Assembly: GCA_005406025.1 (NCBI GenBank)
Contig: BGZK01000899.1
Span: forward strand, 186,001 to 250,000
Length of the DNA: 64,000 nt
Direction: 5' to 3'
Source: Eumeta japonica
Taxonomy: Eukaryota > Arthropoda > Insecta > Lepidoptera > Psychidae
Positions 12,141 through 24,084 of the stretch are shown one piece after another. The position numbers were made by a program, and so were the translations under genes. Within the stretch, counting starts at the first letter, position 1. Every line of letters begins with the position of its first letter. The notes below the pieces were generated by a model that searched no databases, was not told the origin of the DNA, and saw only the letters and a list, made by a program, of their open reading frames with translations.

Positions 12141-13000
12141 GCATCTATCTCTTTACTGTATAATTTAAGTAGAAAATATTTGAATTAACGAGTGCAAATA
12201 AATGTTAATTTATCGAAAACATTGTCATTTTCAATTAACTCCTTTGCATTATACAAAATAATCATAATTCAGTGATAATAATTCAATTCAATTCATAAAA
12301 GAATGCAATTTTCATCAATGTTTTCTTATGACATTATCACGTAAAATTATCGTCCGTAAACCGACTTTACAGGCAACCAATTTTTTTTATTGCATAATCA
12401 GTCATCGATGCCCACGGGCACTCGCAACCACAGACGAGTCACCAGTTCGATGCTGGCCTCATGGAAGGGAAAAGGATATCTGATGGAGAGGGAATCGACA
12501 TGATAGAAATGGAGGAGGTAAATGGGCCACCGGAACTCTCATTCACTGGACGACACTATACAGGCTCTACCACAACAAAAATGAGGCTGCGTCTGTGCAA
12601 AAACTACATTAAAAACTGTTTCCGGGATTAAAACGGAATTTCGTTAACTATATTCCTAAGAACTTGACATTCATGCATGCATTTAAAATAAACTGTAAAG
12701 ATGTGGCATCGCTACAGTTCATTTTTAGCATCGTAAATAACCAATAAAAACGTTTGAAAATCAAATTGTGCGTAAAGTTTCAACGAAGCTAACAAGAAAC
12801 CCTAACAGCGAACGAAACGAAGTAGGCAATATTATCTGTTATACTTGTTCGTGCCTTTGTAAAGTGTTAGAAACAAATTTGGCGGGTGGGAGTCGCATTC
12901 AAATTTACTTCGTAACGTATTTTATTTGAAGAAGAATAATCGAATTTCAGAATGCATTTGAATTAGTGTTACACGTAAAGCTCATAATAACTATATCACG
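12141..13000. other. non-coding stretch with a purine-rich unrecognised segment
   Basis: 12410-12600 is more GC-rich than its surroundings and looks like decayed repeat sequence (GAGGAGGTAAATGGGCCACC and a CACTGGACGACACTATACAGG block), but no family was recognised. The rest is AT-rich. Confidence 0.35.
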
Positions 13001-13008
13001 CTTACGTT

Positions 13009-13044
13009 ATTGATCAGTTAATTCGCCCGAATTAACTGATCAAT
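13009..13044. repeat. perfect palindrome, 17-bp arms, 2-nt spacer
   Basis: Arms at 13009-13025 and 13028-13044 are exact reverse complements around CC. Imperfect pairing continues outwards (CACGCT at about 12998 with AGCGTG at about 13046). The structure abuts a CG-rich stretch at 13045-13135. Confidence 0.9.
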
Positions 13045-13714
13045 GAGCGTGCTCAGACGCTCGGGTCTGTTTTCAAAATGAACTGAGCCGCTCGACCGTC
13101 GGCATCCACGGCTTAAGTTGCTTCCGCGTCTACGAATAATTTACTAATGAATTTGTGTTAAATTGCATTTTTATGAAAGCAGAAAATAAGATGGTAAATA
13201 AAAGAATGATATTCATTTTCTTAAAATCCATTTTATAGTAGGTTTAGTGTAGGCATAATATATATGAATGTAATTTAATGTAGTATAATATATAAATCAA
13301 TTAGTCTCAAAATGTTAAAACATTGCCAAAAGAACCTCATCTATGAACTTGTTTTAATATTTGTGAGGTATTACAGTATTCAAAAAATAATGTGCAATTT
13401 TCTTTAAATTACTTCTTTATCCTACGTTATAGGACTCACTTAGTTTCTCTCATCAGAAAACGAAAATACCTAAACAGTAAATCACTTATTTCTTCCCACT
13501 GCCAGAAAATACATCCAAAAATGTGTCTAAGATTGCGTTGACAACATAGCGTTCGACATATATTCTTTTGTACCTCACGCAAAATGCTAGTACCGTATGT
13601 ATCGGTGGGACTAATTCATGTACATTTCCAGAAATAAATTGTAGCGCTGTTGAATTCTTATTAAAAATTGATTTAAGTTAGTAAAAAGTATTTTTTAAAT
13701 ATCCGTTCCGAAAA

Positions 13715-14800
13715 TTGATTTTTTTTCTAAATCAGGAAGATACCGTTATAAATCCTATTTTTGTTAAATCGAGTTTTCATGATATTGACGTTTTAGGACC
13801 CTAGGAATCTATTTTGAGAATTTTTTGAATGAAGTCTGTATGCATGCATGTGTGCGTATGAGTGTGTGTGTGTGTGTGTGTGTACGTGTGTGAGTGTAAA
13901 CCTCTCATAACTTGAGAAAGTGATATATGTAAATACAATATTAACTTATATTTCTAACTCAACTTAGATTTTTTAAACTTTTAACTAATTCTGCTGGATT
14001 GATTTTGGTGAAGCACAGAAATAATATTTTTAGAAAAACATTTTTTGACATAAATTTTAGAGTACTCTATCGATCAGTATCAAACTAAGTAGCCTTTTTC
14101 TCCAAATCGTTGCATCGATTGCCTTAAATTTCATGAAAATCGGTTAGTTTCCTTATAAGATTTATCGAAAAAAATTTTTCAAAAAATGACTTGTTTAGAA
14201 TTTTTCAAATTACTCTGCCAAGAGTTCCAAAATTTCTAAAGTCTAAACATCTCATCTCCTTAAAAAGAACGTAGATGCATGCAACGAAAACTACATCGAA
14301 ATCGGTTCGTTTGCTCAAGACGATACCCTTAATGAAAGATTCGAAAAAAAAAAAGGTTATTTCAAAAAATTGCAAATTTCTTGGATTGATGTTTTATACT
14401 TGTTATCTTTTATTCATAAAACTACATTCAGTGCTGTAAAACAGATCAAAATCGAACCACGCGTTTCAATGATATTTGTTGTCATTGAATCACGTTTTCT
14501 TTTTTTTAAGGTATATATATATATATATTTTTTACCTATATTTATATTATGACTCTATATGACTGTAACAGAAATTTTTCCGCTATCTGTATATTTCAAC
14601 ACTTTGAGCTCAAAAGTAACAAGAACTTTCAGAGATGGCCTGCAGATCAACTGACTTTCAAATTTTGGAGCCAGAGAAGCTCAAAAACTTATAGAGAACT
14701 ATGTTTTTAAACTAAAAGATCTCAAAATCACATCGATAAATATCATAGCAAGACGGTTTAAGGAAGGCCTGCATGCTAAATCATTTTTCAGATTTTTTTA
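13715..14800 (+). repeat. ~1-kb interspersed non-coding repeat, family C, copy 2
   Basis: This is collinear with the reverse complement of 4375-5390. The order is an AT/T-run start, a TG microsatellite (13862-13882), CATCGAAATCGGTTCGTTTG (about 14293), then AGCTCAAAA motifs at about 14605 and 14690. It ends with a block containing ACATCGATAAATATCATAGC (about 14731) and GGCCTGCATGC. Both copies carry a TG tract at the same relative place, so the microsatellite is part of the element. No protein is encoded. Ends and target duplications were not determined. Confidence 0.7.
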
Positions 14801-15596
14801 TTAATTTCCTCATATTTTCAAACACAAAACTTATTAGGTGTGGTGTTTGAAAATATACATTCTTAATACATGCCAGCTCTTTTGTAAATACTTAGTCAAA
14901 GTTTTGCAAAATATGCTTTAAAGACGCACTCACGTCAATTCAAAGAATGCAATATGTATTTAAAATATAAATTTATTTAGATACAACTTTGATGAAAAGT
15001 AGTGACAATTTTGTGTATCACGCATGTCGGACCAAAACTTTCAATGAATTACGACATTAAATAAGCCAACAGCTTACAAAAATCATTGTTTGTCATATAA
15101 TTGTGCCCATGAGTAGGGCAGTTCACATTAAAGGAAAAAATCTCACAAAACTGAAGATTTTTACGTCCTCCACGTGATAATTGTGTAAAAAATACTATAT
15201 TTTATTGATTTCTCTCTTAAGGTACACAAAACAGATAACAATGGTTGCAATCTTAGTTGGCACAAGAATTGTGCATTAATAACAAGATTTTAATCCAAAC
15301 TATGTCCTCACATCATGTTATGTAGACAGAGATTAAGAAAATATTAACACAATAGAAAAACATAAGGAAAAGGATTTATTCATACACAAAGCATACATGT
15401 TATCACTAAGTATTGTACTATTTACATAATAATTATTTACTATAGTGACAAATTTCATAGCAGTAAAAACAAGCGATACACACAAAGAGAAAATACTATT
15501 GGGTTTTAGTGTTCGTTTAAATGCATACATTTTAGCATCTAAACTATCTAGATCATCTTAAAACAAATTCTAGAAATTAGGTTGTAATAAGCGATT

Positions 15597-15598
<2 letters not shown>
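14801..15598. other. non-coding stretch
   Basis: AT-rich, nothing recognised. A 65-codon minus-strand frame (15333-15530) has no domain. Confidence 0.45.

Positions 15599-15599
<1 letters not shown>

Positions 15600-15650
<51 letters not shown>
15600..15650. repeat. TA microsatellite, about 25 units
   Basis: An uninterrupted TA dinucleotide run of about 51 bp. Confidence 0.97.
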
Positions 15651-15657
<7 letters not shown>

Positions 15658-16369
15658 AAGTCTACGCATGGTGTTGAATTTGATAGAGAGAAGTGAAAAC
15701 GGGTCTACTGTGGAATTAACAAAGCTATGTTTATTACAAATAAAAACAATTTATAATCGGAAAACATACTGTAGTTTTTTAAACTTATTTTTTACCAATT
15801 AATTATTGCCATCACATGTAAACTTTTACCACGCAATTTCATTTGTATGCATCGAAAGCCAGGGTGACTAATCATTTTGTATGGAATGCGCCTTCGTCAA
15901 ATGCTAGACAATCCTTAAAAGCCTTTATTAATATTGTTAAAGTGAAACAAACAGGAAATGAGCATTGAGATAAGAATGTGATTTACAATTGTAATTTTCG
16001 GCAAAGGAACTCGAGTTGGCTTCGACGGTTCTTCACTCTTCGTTTAACTTTGAAAATAAATGTATATATAATGCAATCTATTATACATTATCATTAGGTT
16101 AAGATCTTCAGCATTGTACTTTTTAAAAGAATTTGGATTTTGGAGATTACAATTTCTGGATTTTAAATATAAAAAAGTAAGTTTTATTGAGAGCGTCATA
16201 TGCCATATCAAATAAACAGGTTTGTTATATAAAAAGATATTTTTTTTTATATTATTTCAAATTGCGTAGTTCAAAAGGTGTCAAAGAAAATACACAAAAA
16301 CAACTCCCTTGACGTGAACTAATAAGATTAACATTATAAAGAAAATACAAAAAATATAGTAACACCCCT

Positions 16370-16670
16370 CTTTAAAATTTTTGTCCGCCTGCTTATGTCT
16401 TTTTATATTTTAAGAACGGTTTCATCGATCATAAGAAAATGTCTATACAATGAGAACATGCTATTGTACAAATGATAGGCTAGTGTCTGTTTGTCTGTCT
16501 GTATGTCATTTTATAACTATAAAATATAAAAGATTTGATGAAAATTGGTATACAGTAAGAACATGAGATCGCGCAAATGATAGACTACTGTCTGCCTGTC
16601 TCTATGTCTATTTAATAATTTAATATCGGTTTGACCCATCTTGAACATTGCTGTACAGTGAAAATATGTG
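16370..16670. repeat. three degenerate ~100-bp tandem units
   Basis: The markers GAGAACATG (about 16451), AAGAACATGAGATCGCG (about 16558) and GAAAATATGTGAATTCGC (about 16660) are spaced about 100 bp apart. Each is preceded by GTATACAG or a variant and, further upstream, by CTGTCTGTATGTC-like sequence. The same unit occurs at 7500-7980. These are probably internal repeats of a non-autonomous DNA transposon. Confidence 0.6.
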
Positions 16671-16677
16671 AATTCGC

Positions 16678-16705
16678 ATAGTTACTCTTTTCGAAGAGTA
16701 ACTAT
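16678..16705. repeat. 12-bp perfect hairpin with TTCG loop
   Basis: Arms 16678-16689 and 16694-16705 enclose TTCG. The hairpin lies right after the ~100-bp repeat units, and sequence with element-end character follows (a TCGCTT...AAGCGA pair at about 16777-16801). Confidence 0.85.
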
Positions 16706-16779
16706 ACTAAAGTTTAAGTCAATCGGATCTATAGATTCGTAAACCTTATGTTTAATCAATCAGTCATTCAGTGGTATTT

Positions 16780-16870
16780 CGCTTATATATATAGAAGCGA
16801 TTTTTTATATATATAAATGAAGGAACTCATTCTTTATCTACGCAAGGGCAGCCGTGGACGGAACCTAGTT
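16780..16870 (+). mobile_element. possible decayed Helitron-like termini
   Basis: TATATATATAAATGA at about 16807 resembles insect Helitron 5' ends. GGGCAGCCGTGGACGGAACCTAGT, given here only as its end GGAACCTAGT (to 16869), resembles the 3' hairpin plus CTAG before T. The two are only about 60 bp apart, so at best this is a collapsed relic. Confidence 0.25.
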
Positions 16871-17546
16871 TAAATATAAATTCTCATGCGAAACGCAAAA
16901 AAAAATGCATAAAAAAATTCTTTAATTTCACCCAGAACTAATACGAAACCCCTTTCACGTGAATCCGACTCGTACATCGTCAGCTTTTCGTTTTTACCTA
17001 TCCCCTAATTTTAACAAGAAGGATCAAACCTTAATGATCAGATTTATTAACATCGTATGGAATATCCACATTGTTGAATCTGTTTAAAATTTACCATAAC
17101 ACAACTTAAAAACTATGTACTCTTTGTCGATTTTACAAGTAGTGAATTATACTGTTTTTTTCGAACAAATTTTTACAATAATCTCTTACCGTAACGTAAT
17201 TTTACAATAGCCTCTCCCGTCACCGTCTTCTTTTTAAATGCGAGTAGCTAAAGGCGTACACACGTATAGTACAGCATAAATCTCAAGCACATTTTTGAAG
17301 GTCAATATTTAATTTTTATTCGCTTGCAAAAAGTACTTGTTTAAGGGCTTCTTTTACAAATTTTTTTAGATAATGTCTATTTCAAAGACATTTTTTATTA
17401 TTGTAGATCAAAACATTATTTTTCTTTTTTACTTTCATTATTCTGTTTATATCTGAACTTTTTTCAAGGCGTAATTTCATAGCGCCAATTTTTCGCGAAT
17501 TATTCATAAACATTTCAATGATTCCACGAATAATTAACGTACTTAC

Positions 17547-17642
17547 TTCAAAAATGTATTCCTTGTTCGGATCACTACCTCCGACCGATAGGAGCGAACA
17601 TCGCTCCTCCCACACCCTAATAGGTCTTTCAGCGAATTTCAA
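17547..17642 (-). CDS. possible short coding exon with splice donor, unrecognised
   Basis: On the minus strand an ATG (17642-17640) opens 32 codons (MKFAERPIRVWEERCS...), ending at GAA followed by GTAAGTACG, a near-consensus 5' splice donor (GT at 17546-17545). The stretch is richer in GC than its flanks. The frame stays open past the donor to 17382, but that part is Lys/Asn-rich and AT-rich, as expected for intron. It also contains a perfect 7-bp hairpin (GGAGCGA TGT TCGCTCC). I recognise no domain. It could be a repeat fragment such as part of an LTR. Confidence 0.25.
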
Positions 17643-17649
17643 TTATTAG

Positions 17650-19140
17650 CATATAAAAATGGACGGTAATTGACCTTTAATACAACCTTAAAATAACCAT
17701 TATACAATTTCAATAATAATACATTCATAATCCAACGCCGAACTAAACTTTATTAGTAGAAAATCTATGAGTAAGGTGTTATATATCGATACATGAGTTG
17801 TTACTAAATCTCTCAGTATTGTGATGCAAAAATATTAAAAGTTCAGCCAGATAAGATAATTGCTACTGTTTCTACTAACTCATGATCGTTTGTCAGATAG
17901 TGAATTTCCATCGCTTTTGATATAAATGGAAATATTTTCGACTAATTAATTTCAAACATATTTTATACGGGCAATGTAGTCTTTTTTTTATCATTTACAC
18001 ATCCAGTTATTATAGTATTTTATATAAGAAAATAGTATTTAGGGTTCCATTCCTCAAAAGTAACCTTTATAGGATCATTTCGAATGAAGTACCATATTGA
18101 GATTAATATCGAATACTTTGGATCTATGGTCGCTTGACTTCTGTGAAAAAATCAACGTTCTGAGTAAATGTAATGGAAAAATACAATCGTTTATGCCACA
18201 TATTTTGACACTCGTCAATAATTCAAAACATATATACTTCTTTTTGATCTAGAACCATGAAGTTTGAGAAAAACCAAAGGTTCACGGCTCAAATATTCTC
18301 AGGAATTTGGTTATTTTAAGTTCATTTGTTAAAAGAAAAAACATCGGAGGGATATCTCACCAGAACTACTATCGAAAAAAAAGGCGAAAATTCTGGAGAC
18401 TCCTGACTGACAAAAACTTCACAAAACTTTTCAATTAAATATTTACCTACATACGTAACTAAGTTGGTACGGAACTCGTACATTGCGAGTCCAATTCGCG
18501 CTCGTCCTACGTTTCTTCTATCATCAGCATATTGTTATGCAATCACTTTACTGTTATTCTCGTTCTCGTTCTCGAAAACTAATAATGATATAATTATACA
18601 TATATTTTATCAGTCACGGTGAGTTATCATAGTGAAAACTGTACGTACATGAGAAAGAACCTAGTTGAGGAATCTCGTTGGAATTCCCTTTACCTTTAGA
18701 ACTTGAGGCTCGCGGCAACACAAAAGAATCATAGTACCGTATAAAGTAGGACCCGCAGATGAAGTAATATAAATACTTGTACGCTTTCCATTGGCTACGG
18801 TTGGCGATTTTTATGGCACTGCACGTTTTATCTCATTACTCACATTTTTGTTTAATGTATTCTATATATTACTCTAAAGTTGGTCGAGCTGAAAAAGTCT
18901 TATCGATTTGTTTAAATATAATAATACTTTCAAATTAATTATTCATATTATATAAATTAAATATAAAACTAGAATGAGGTATGTAATTGTGGGGAATCAT
19001 AAAGCAAAATTAATCAAAACATTATGTGGTGTAAAAAACTGTAAACCTGCAGGTCAACTTCATAGCTTTTCACTATTTTCCGGCTCAAAAAATGTGATAC
19101 AGGCATCGTTTTCGTATTGTCGTAACTTAAGGATATAACG
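17650..19140. other. non-coding stretch
   Basis: AT-rich with no supported gene or repeat. Confidence 0.45.
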
Positions 19141-19144
19141 ACGT

Positions 19145-19209
19145 ATGTATTTAAGAGCTTGTAATGAAATATGGGAAGAGCATATTTCATTACAAGCTCT
19201 TAAATACAT
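19145..19209. repeat. perfect inverted repeat, 29-bp arms, 7-nt loop
   Basis: Arms 19145-19173 and 19181-19209 are exact reverse complements around GGAAGAG. This is the longest perfect hairpin I found in the window. The two arms make much of a 60-codon minus-strand frame (19060-19242), which is therefore not credible as a gene. Confidence 0.95.
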
Positions 19210-19659
19210 CGCAACAATACACGAGACAACAGTAAATAACACATTTGTTTATTTTAATCAATCACCCAACATTGGACACATTTTCTTCGGTGGTCGCGGT
19301 TGATGGACGACGATGCGACTCGGTATCCATTAACAAGTAATATTTTAATAGATGAATGCCATTTATTACTATAATATAAAGTTTTAAAAAATATAACACT
19401 CGAAATTCAAACACATAAAGCTTTTAATATGCCGTATCTAATTCCGAAAGAATGAATCAAAAATACTTTCATCGCAGTCTAGATTTTAAAATTTATTAGC
19501 TGAGTGGACTTCGAGACAATTAATATATTTCTATAACACCATTTTAATTAGGTACGCCATTTTTGGAATGATTATGCCAATTTTGTTCGGTTGTGTAAAA
19601 TTCTATATTAATTATCAAACTCCAAAGCCATTCTTGGAATTTCTAGACATAATAGAAAG

Positions 19660-19802
19660 TAGAACGCACGCGCACCCGAACACAGACACGCAACAGGCAC
19701 GCACACTCACTCGCTTGCACACATGCACGCACGCATGTAAGCACGCAACATGCATACACACGCACGCACATACACACACAAGCACGCCCATACACACACA
19801 AG
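19660..19802. repeat. CA/CG-rich imperfect microsatellite
   Basis: About 140 bp of CACACGCACG-type repeats (ACGCACGC, CACACGCAC, ACACACAAGCACGCCC). Overlapping Thr/His-rich and Cys/Val-rich frames on both strands are artefacts of this tract. The flanks may be a distant relative of the ~1-kb repeat family, which also carries a TG tract, but I could not align them convincingly. Confidence 0.85.
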
Positions 19803-22309
19803 AAAAACTTCAATAGCCGATAAAGTTTTTTCCGAAATCCGACCATTTACTGAATTTTAGTTGGGAATTAAAAAATATAACGTTGAAAAAGCGTAGGAAA
19901 ACTTTCCCAGTCATAACAGGCCCGTTTAGTCTATAATAATGATAGAAGCTCTGATTTTTTATAGTCCAAAATATCAATTCAATTTTGTATTTACATTCAG
20001 TAAATAATCTTTAAATTTAATATAAGACTGACTACTCGATTAGACTTTTATAGAGTTATTTAAAAATGATAAAAAAATTTCGTTTTTCAAATCTAGCCCT
20101 ACCTTCGGGTAAAACGAAGCATCCCTGATGGCACTAAAGTGTGCGAAATACATAAGATATATATAGCCAATTTTCCGGTAGACGGAAGAACACATATGCA
20201 TTGTTTAATCGCCGGCACTCCGGTAAGGGACCCTACTTTTCTACATACCTAACAGCTAACCAACCTCATGGGAATTCTATAGCAATGAAAGCTCTTATAA
20301 TTGAGTGTTTTCGTTTTCATTATCATTTTCTTCGGACTTGAATGAGAATTTTTGTCTGATAAAATCAGGAGGCAGTTTCGAGAATTTGAAAAGCCAAACC
20401 TTGCATATATTGCATTGCACAGAATTGATTTTTTGATAGTTTTTTCATACTTTTTGGCGTTAGTTGACAACTGAAAAGTTTAAATCCTTAAATACCAAAA
20501 CAAACCAGTCTGTGTATAGAATATACTCTTATTACCAGGTCCTAACCCATTTTATATTTTACTACGGCTATGAATAAATTTCGTGTTTGTTTTTTTTAAC
20601 CGTTTATCGCAATTCGTTTTATCTTGGAGTTTTTTACCATCTTAGAACAATAATAAAACGATAAACTTAGTATCGGAGAAAGACGAAGTACTAAAATAAT
20701 TTTGTACCCCATCTTTTTGTTCCTGTGTCTAAATACAAAATTATCTATTACTACTTGAATAATTATTTCAAAATTAAAGGAGATCATATCATTTCCCACT
20801 TACACATCAATTCCTTCACTTAATCAAGTATATGTGTCGAAGATTAACTTTATTTTGATATCAATAATACAACTCTAATATTAGCAACAAAATAATAAGA
20901 TGATCACAATAAAAGAATTTATAACCGACTAAACATTTACTCCATCGAGTCGAGCGCTTTGGTAGCACCGGTAGCACACGACACAACCGTTTACTCAATT
21001 GATGCATTTGATGAAGTACAGGAAGTACCCCATCTTGCCTCTCACCTCGGCTTACCCCACACCATCTCTGTTTCAGGTACCACTCCGCTTATCCATATTT
21101 CAAAAGTTGGTAAACATTGATGTTTAATATTGAAAGTGTAAAATACAAACTTACTTCAAATGTTTCATTTTGTAGATAACGCCAGAAAAAATACAAATAC
21201 AATATAATCTCAACCATTTATAAAAACTTTTATTGCACAAACTGTACTTAAGGATTGTCCAATGGCATTAAACTTGGAAGAGATTTCAGGGAATTTAGAT
21301 GCCTTTTTAAGTATACACTACATTAATTACTTTCAAAGTAATATACATATATACATATCATTTTCCGTGTTTCAATTACTAAGTACAGTTTAATTTCGAA
21401 ATCACAAGATTGAAGTTAACGAGATTCTACCAGTGTAATAGACTATCTTACTTAAATAAACATTATTAATTTATCACGTCCAACGTTTATCTCAAAGATA
21501 AGTTATAATATGTAATTTGCAAATAAAATCATCACTCTTTAAGGTTAAACATTTATTTAACACATATAAATAAATTAAGCTTCGGTCCCGAGAACCTACC
21601 CCCGGGCGCTTCCAGCGGTTTTGCCCTCGCAGACCTATTGTAGCGTGTCGTTGTGTTTTTTTCATTGCCTATTCATATATTTGAAACAATATTTTTCCCA
21701 GAAATTTTCTTCCCTTTGCTGGTGTATAGCACACTGCTATCTATCTATAGATGTACATATGTATATATATCATCCTTAGAAATAAAACTCGCCTACAGTA
21801 CCTACTCCGAAAAACCATTTATTCGCCTAAAAATTCGATTCCATTTTGATATGTAACGCTGTTTCAAGGAAATAAAACAAAAAATTTAACAATGAGCTTT
21901 GTCATTAATGTATATATACAGCCATATAGTGCCTAAACCTATTTTAGCCCTAGTGAATTATTCGAAAGTTATAATACTTATTAATAAGTATTTTTTATGC
22001 ATATTTATTTTATGATTATCGTTCGTTTGACATTAGTGTTAGGATTTCCTTAGAAATTTTATACTACACATATATTCACTACTCCATGAAAATCAAATCA
22101 TTACGAATCGGACCGTTGAGAACTAATTCGGAAATCACAACTCCGGGCAAAATTTTCGCGTAATCCTTAAATAAGAGCAATAAACATAAGACCACTCCTC
22201 AGACGGAGATTGCGGTGAACTTATTCACTTAAGAGATGTTTCACAAATGCCACTGGAAATTCATTCTTTGCGCCTATTAAATTGATTAACTAATGAAAAC
22301 CTATCCCTA
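19803..22309. other. non-coding stretch with two GC-richer patches
   Basis: No supported gene. 20940-21085 and 21580-21650 are GC-richer than the surroundings (a CCCCGGGCGCTTCC motif lies in the latter), but no domain, repeat family or complete exon structure was recognised. Confidence 0.35.
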
Positions 22310-22535
22310 TTGCAGCCTATCCCTCCTCTCGCCCTTCCAAAAGACCGATCCCCTTCTCATAGATATCCTATTTCCTCCCAAGAGGCCAGGAACGCACTAG
22401 TGCCTTAGCGGTTGCGCTGGTGACTAATCGGTTGCGCTGGTAACAACACACTGGTGACTTCATTTCCATGGGCGGCGGTGACCACTTTGATCGCTCACCT
22501 GCTCGTTTGCCCTTTGACAATACTATAAAAAAACA
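22310..22535 (+). repeat. LINE/SINE 3' tail-like sequence
   Basis: Contains GGTTGCGCTGGT twice (about 22408 and 22430), then AACAACACACTGGTGAC, then ATGGGCGGCGGTGACCACTT (22468-22487) and GCTCGTTTGCC (about 22501). The last two blocks also end the LINE fragment at 11570-11830. From memory this block order is common in lepidopteran retrotransposon 3' regions. The 85-codon frame at 22468-22725 begins inside this tail and has no recognised domain. Confidence 0.5.
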
Positions 22536-23472
22536 CAAGGTGATAATTGAAAGACAGTCACGAGTGAAGACAGTGAGAAACTCTGGCTTTCGGGATCAAC
22601 TCCAAATTGACTCATCTTCCTTCAGGAAAGCTTACCAAATAGCTCCCGAAATTGTCCTGGCACAGCACCACTGTAGGGGGAGCGCACCCTGGAACTGGTG
22701 GTGTAAACTGCACAGTCCACTTTGAATTACCGATATTTTAAAATCATTCTCGTAGGTTTATGTTAACGCATGCTTTCGTCGCGGCGGCGGGTATATTGGG
22801 CACATTATTGGAGCGAATAGACGGATAAATTGGGAACGCTATAAATGATAAAGGAAAGAAACATACATCTCCACGCCAGAAATAATATACAAAGTTACAT
22901 AATTATGTTGAACTTGTAAAATTACGGACCCTATAATGAAGGTACTCCTGCTATTTTAACAGCAAAACCAATAAATATGAGGAATACAGGAATTAAATAA
23001 TAATATTTTTTATTATTATTTATTATTATATATTATTTATTTTGTGATATATATTGTGGTAATCTTAACATTTGCCCACGTGGGTTGATAATTAGAAGGT
23101 TGTTATAAAACAAGTTTATTTCTGTGTTTTATTTTTACTCCAAATCTTCCAAAATCGTGTTATAAATTATCAGTACGTTTCCATATTTATTATAGTTTTG
23201 TTTGACCTAATATTGTATCGATAAATTAAATGGGTCTTTGAGCTGTTTGAAAATTAAAACTAAGCGAACTTTTATTTACTTCACAACCCATCATCTAATA
23301 ACATAAATAAGAAAATAAGTTTACTTTTAAAATTGATTATCATGTCAATTGAATAACAATGTATCTCTTAAATTCACCGTATATTTAATTTTTGATGAGA
23401 GCTTTTGTTGATTTTTTACATCTATAATACAAATACTCTTAACTTTGGTATATGTTTCAATATTGATATACT

Positions 23473-23541
23473 AAAATATTGACGAAACAAATTTTGATCA
23501 TCATATAGTATAATAATTAAAATTTGTTTCGTCAATATTTT
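23473..23541. repeat. perfect inverted repeat, 23-bp arms, 23-nt loop
   Basis: Arms 23473-23495 and 23519-23541 are exact reverse complements, centred on an AT-rich loop. Confidence 0.93.
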
Positions 23542-24039
23542 TGTACACAGTAACATTAAATAAAGCTCTGTCCAAATTTTCATTTAGGTAAGTAATTATA
23601 TATCGTCTATACACAGTCAATATACTAATAGAGACAAATAATCAGAAAAAATTCCATTGAGCTTTCCATTCTTCATACAAGATATCAATCGTCACAACAC
23701 TTTTTTTTTATTTGGGCCAAAACTTTCCACTGAAAAAAATCAATACTCGTGTAAAGACTGATCAGGAGAATAATTTTTCTAACACAAATTCCATTAATCA
23801 TTGGGTTTTCGTTTGACTTTGAGTTTCACTTTTTAAGTACGCGATTGTAGGAAAGCAAATCGATACGGTTACGGATATTCGGTGAAACTAACAATTCACT
23901 CATAGCTTTGTTAGAAACGTTAAATCAGTAATTGACCGATACTGCTGTATTTGTTCTTAAATTTATATGTGTGGCTTCAGTAAGAAGTATCGAACATCCA
24001 TTGTACGCGAGAAAGATAAGTAAATTCCGTGCTGCGCTT

Positions 24040-24084
24040 TTTCAACTCCATTACTTATCGCCTTAATAAGTAATAGAGTTGAAA
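24040..24084. repeat. near-perfect inverted repeat, 19-bp arms
   Basis: Arms 24040-24058 and 24066-24084 pair with a single mismatch around a 7-nt loop. Confidence 0.85.

Noticed and set aside
15600..15650. TA run as a possible regulatory or origin element
   Set aside because: An uninterrupted dinucleotide run is a simple microsatellite; nothing around it supports more.
16780..16870. Second complete mini-Helitron
   Set aside because: The 5'-like and 3'-like ends are too close together and the core is missing; kept only as a low-confidence relic.
19568..19846. Overlapping Thr/His-rich and Cys/Val-rich frames
   Set aside because: They translate a CA/CG microsatellite and have no independent coding evidence.
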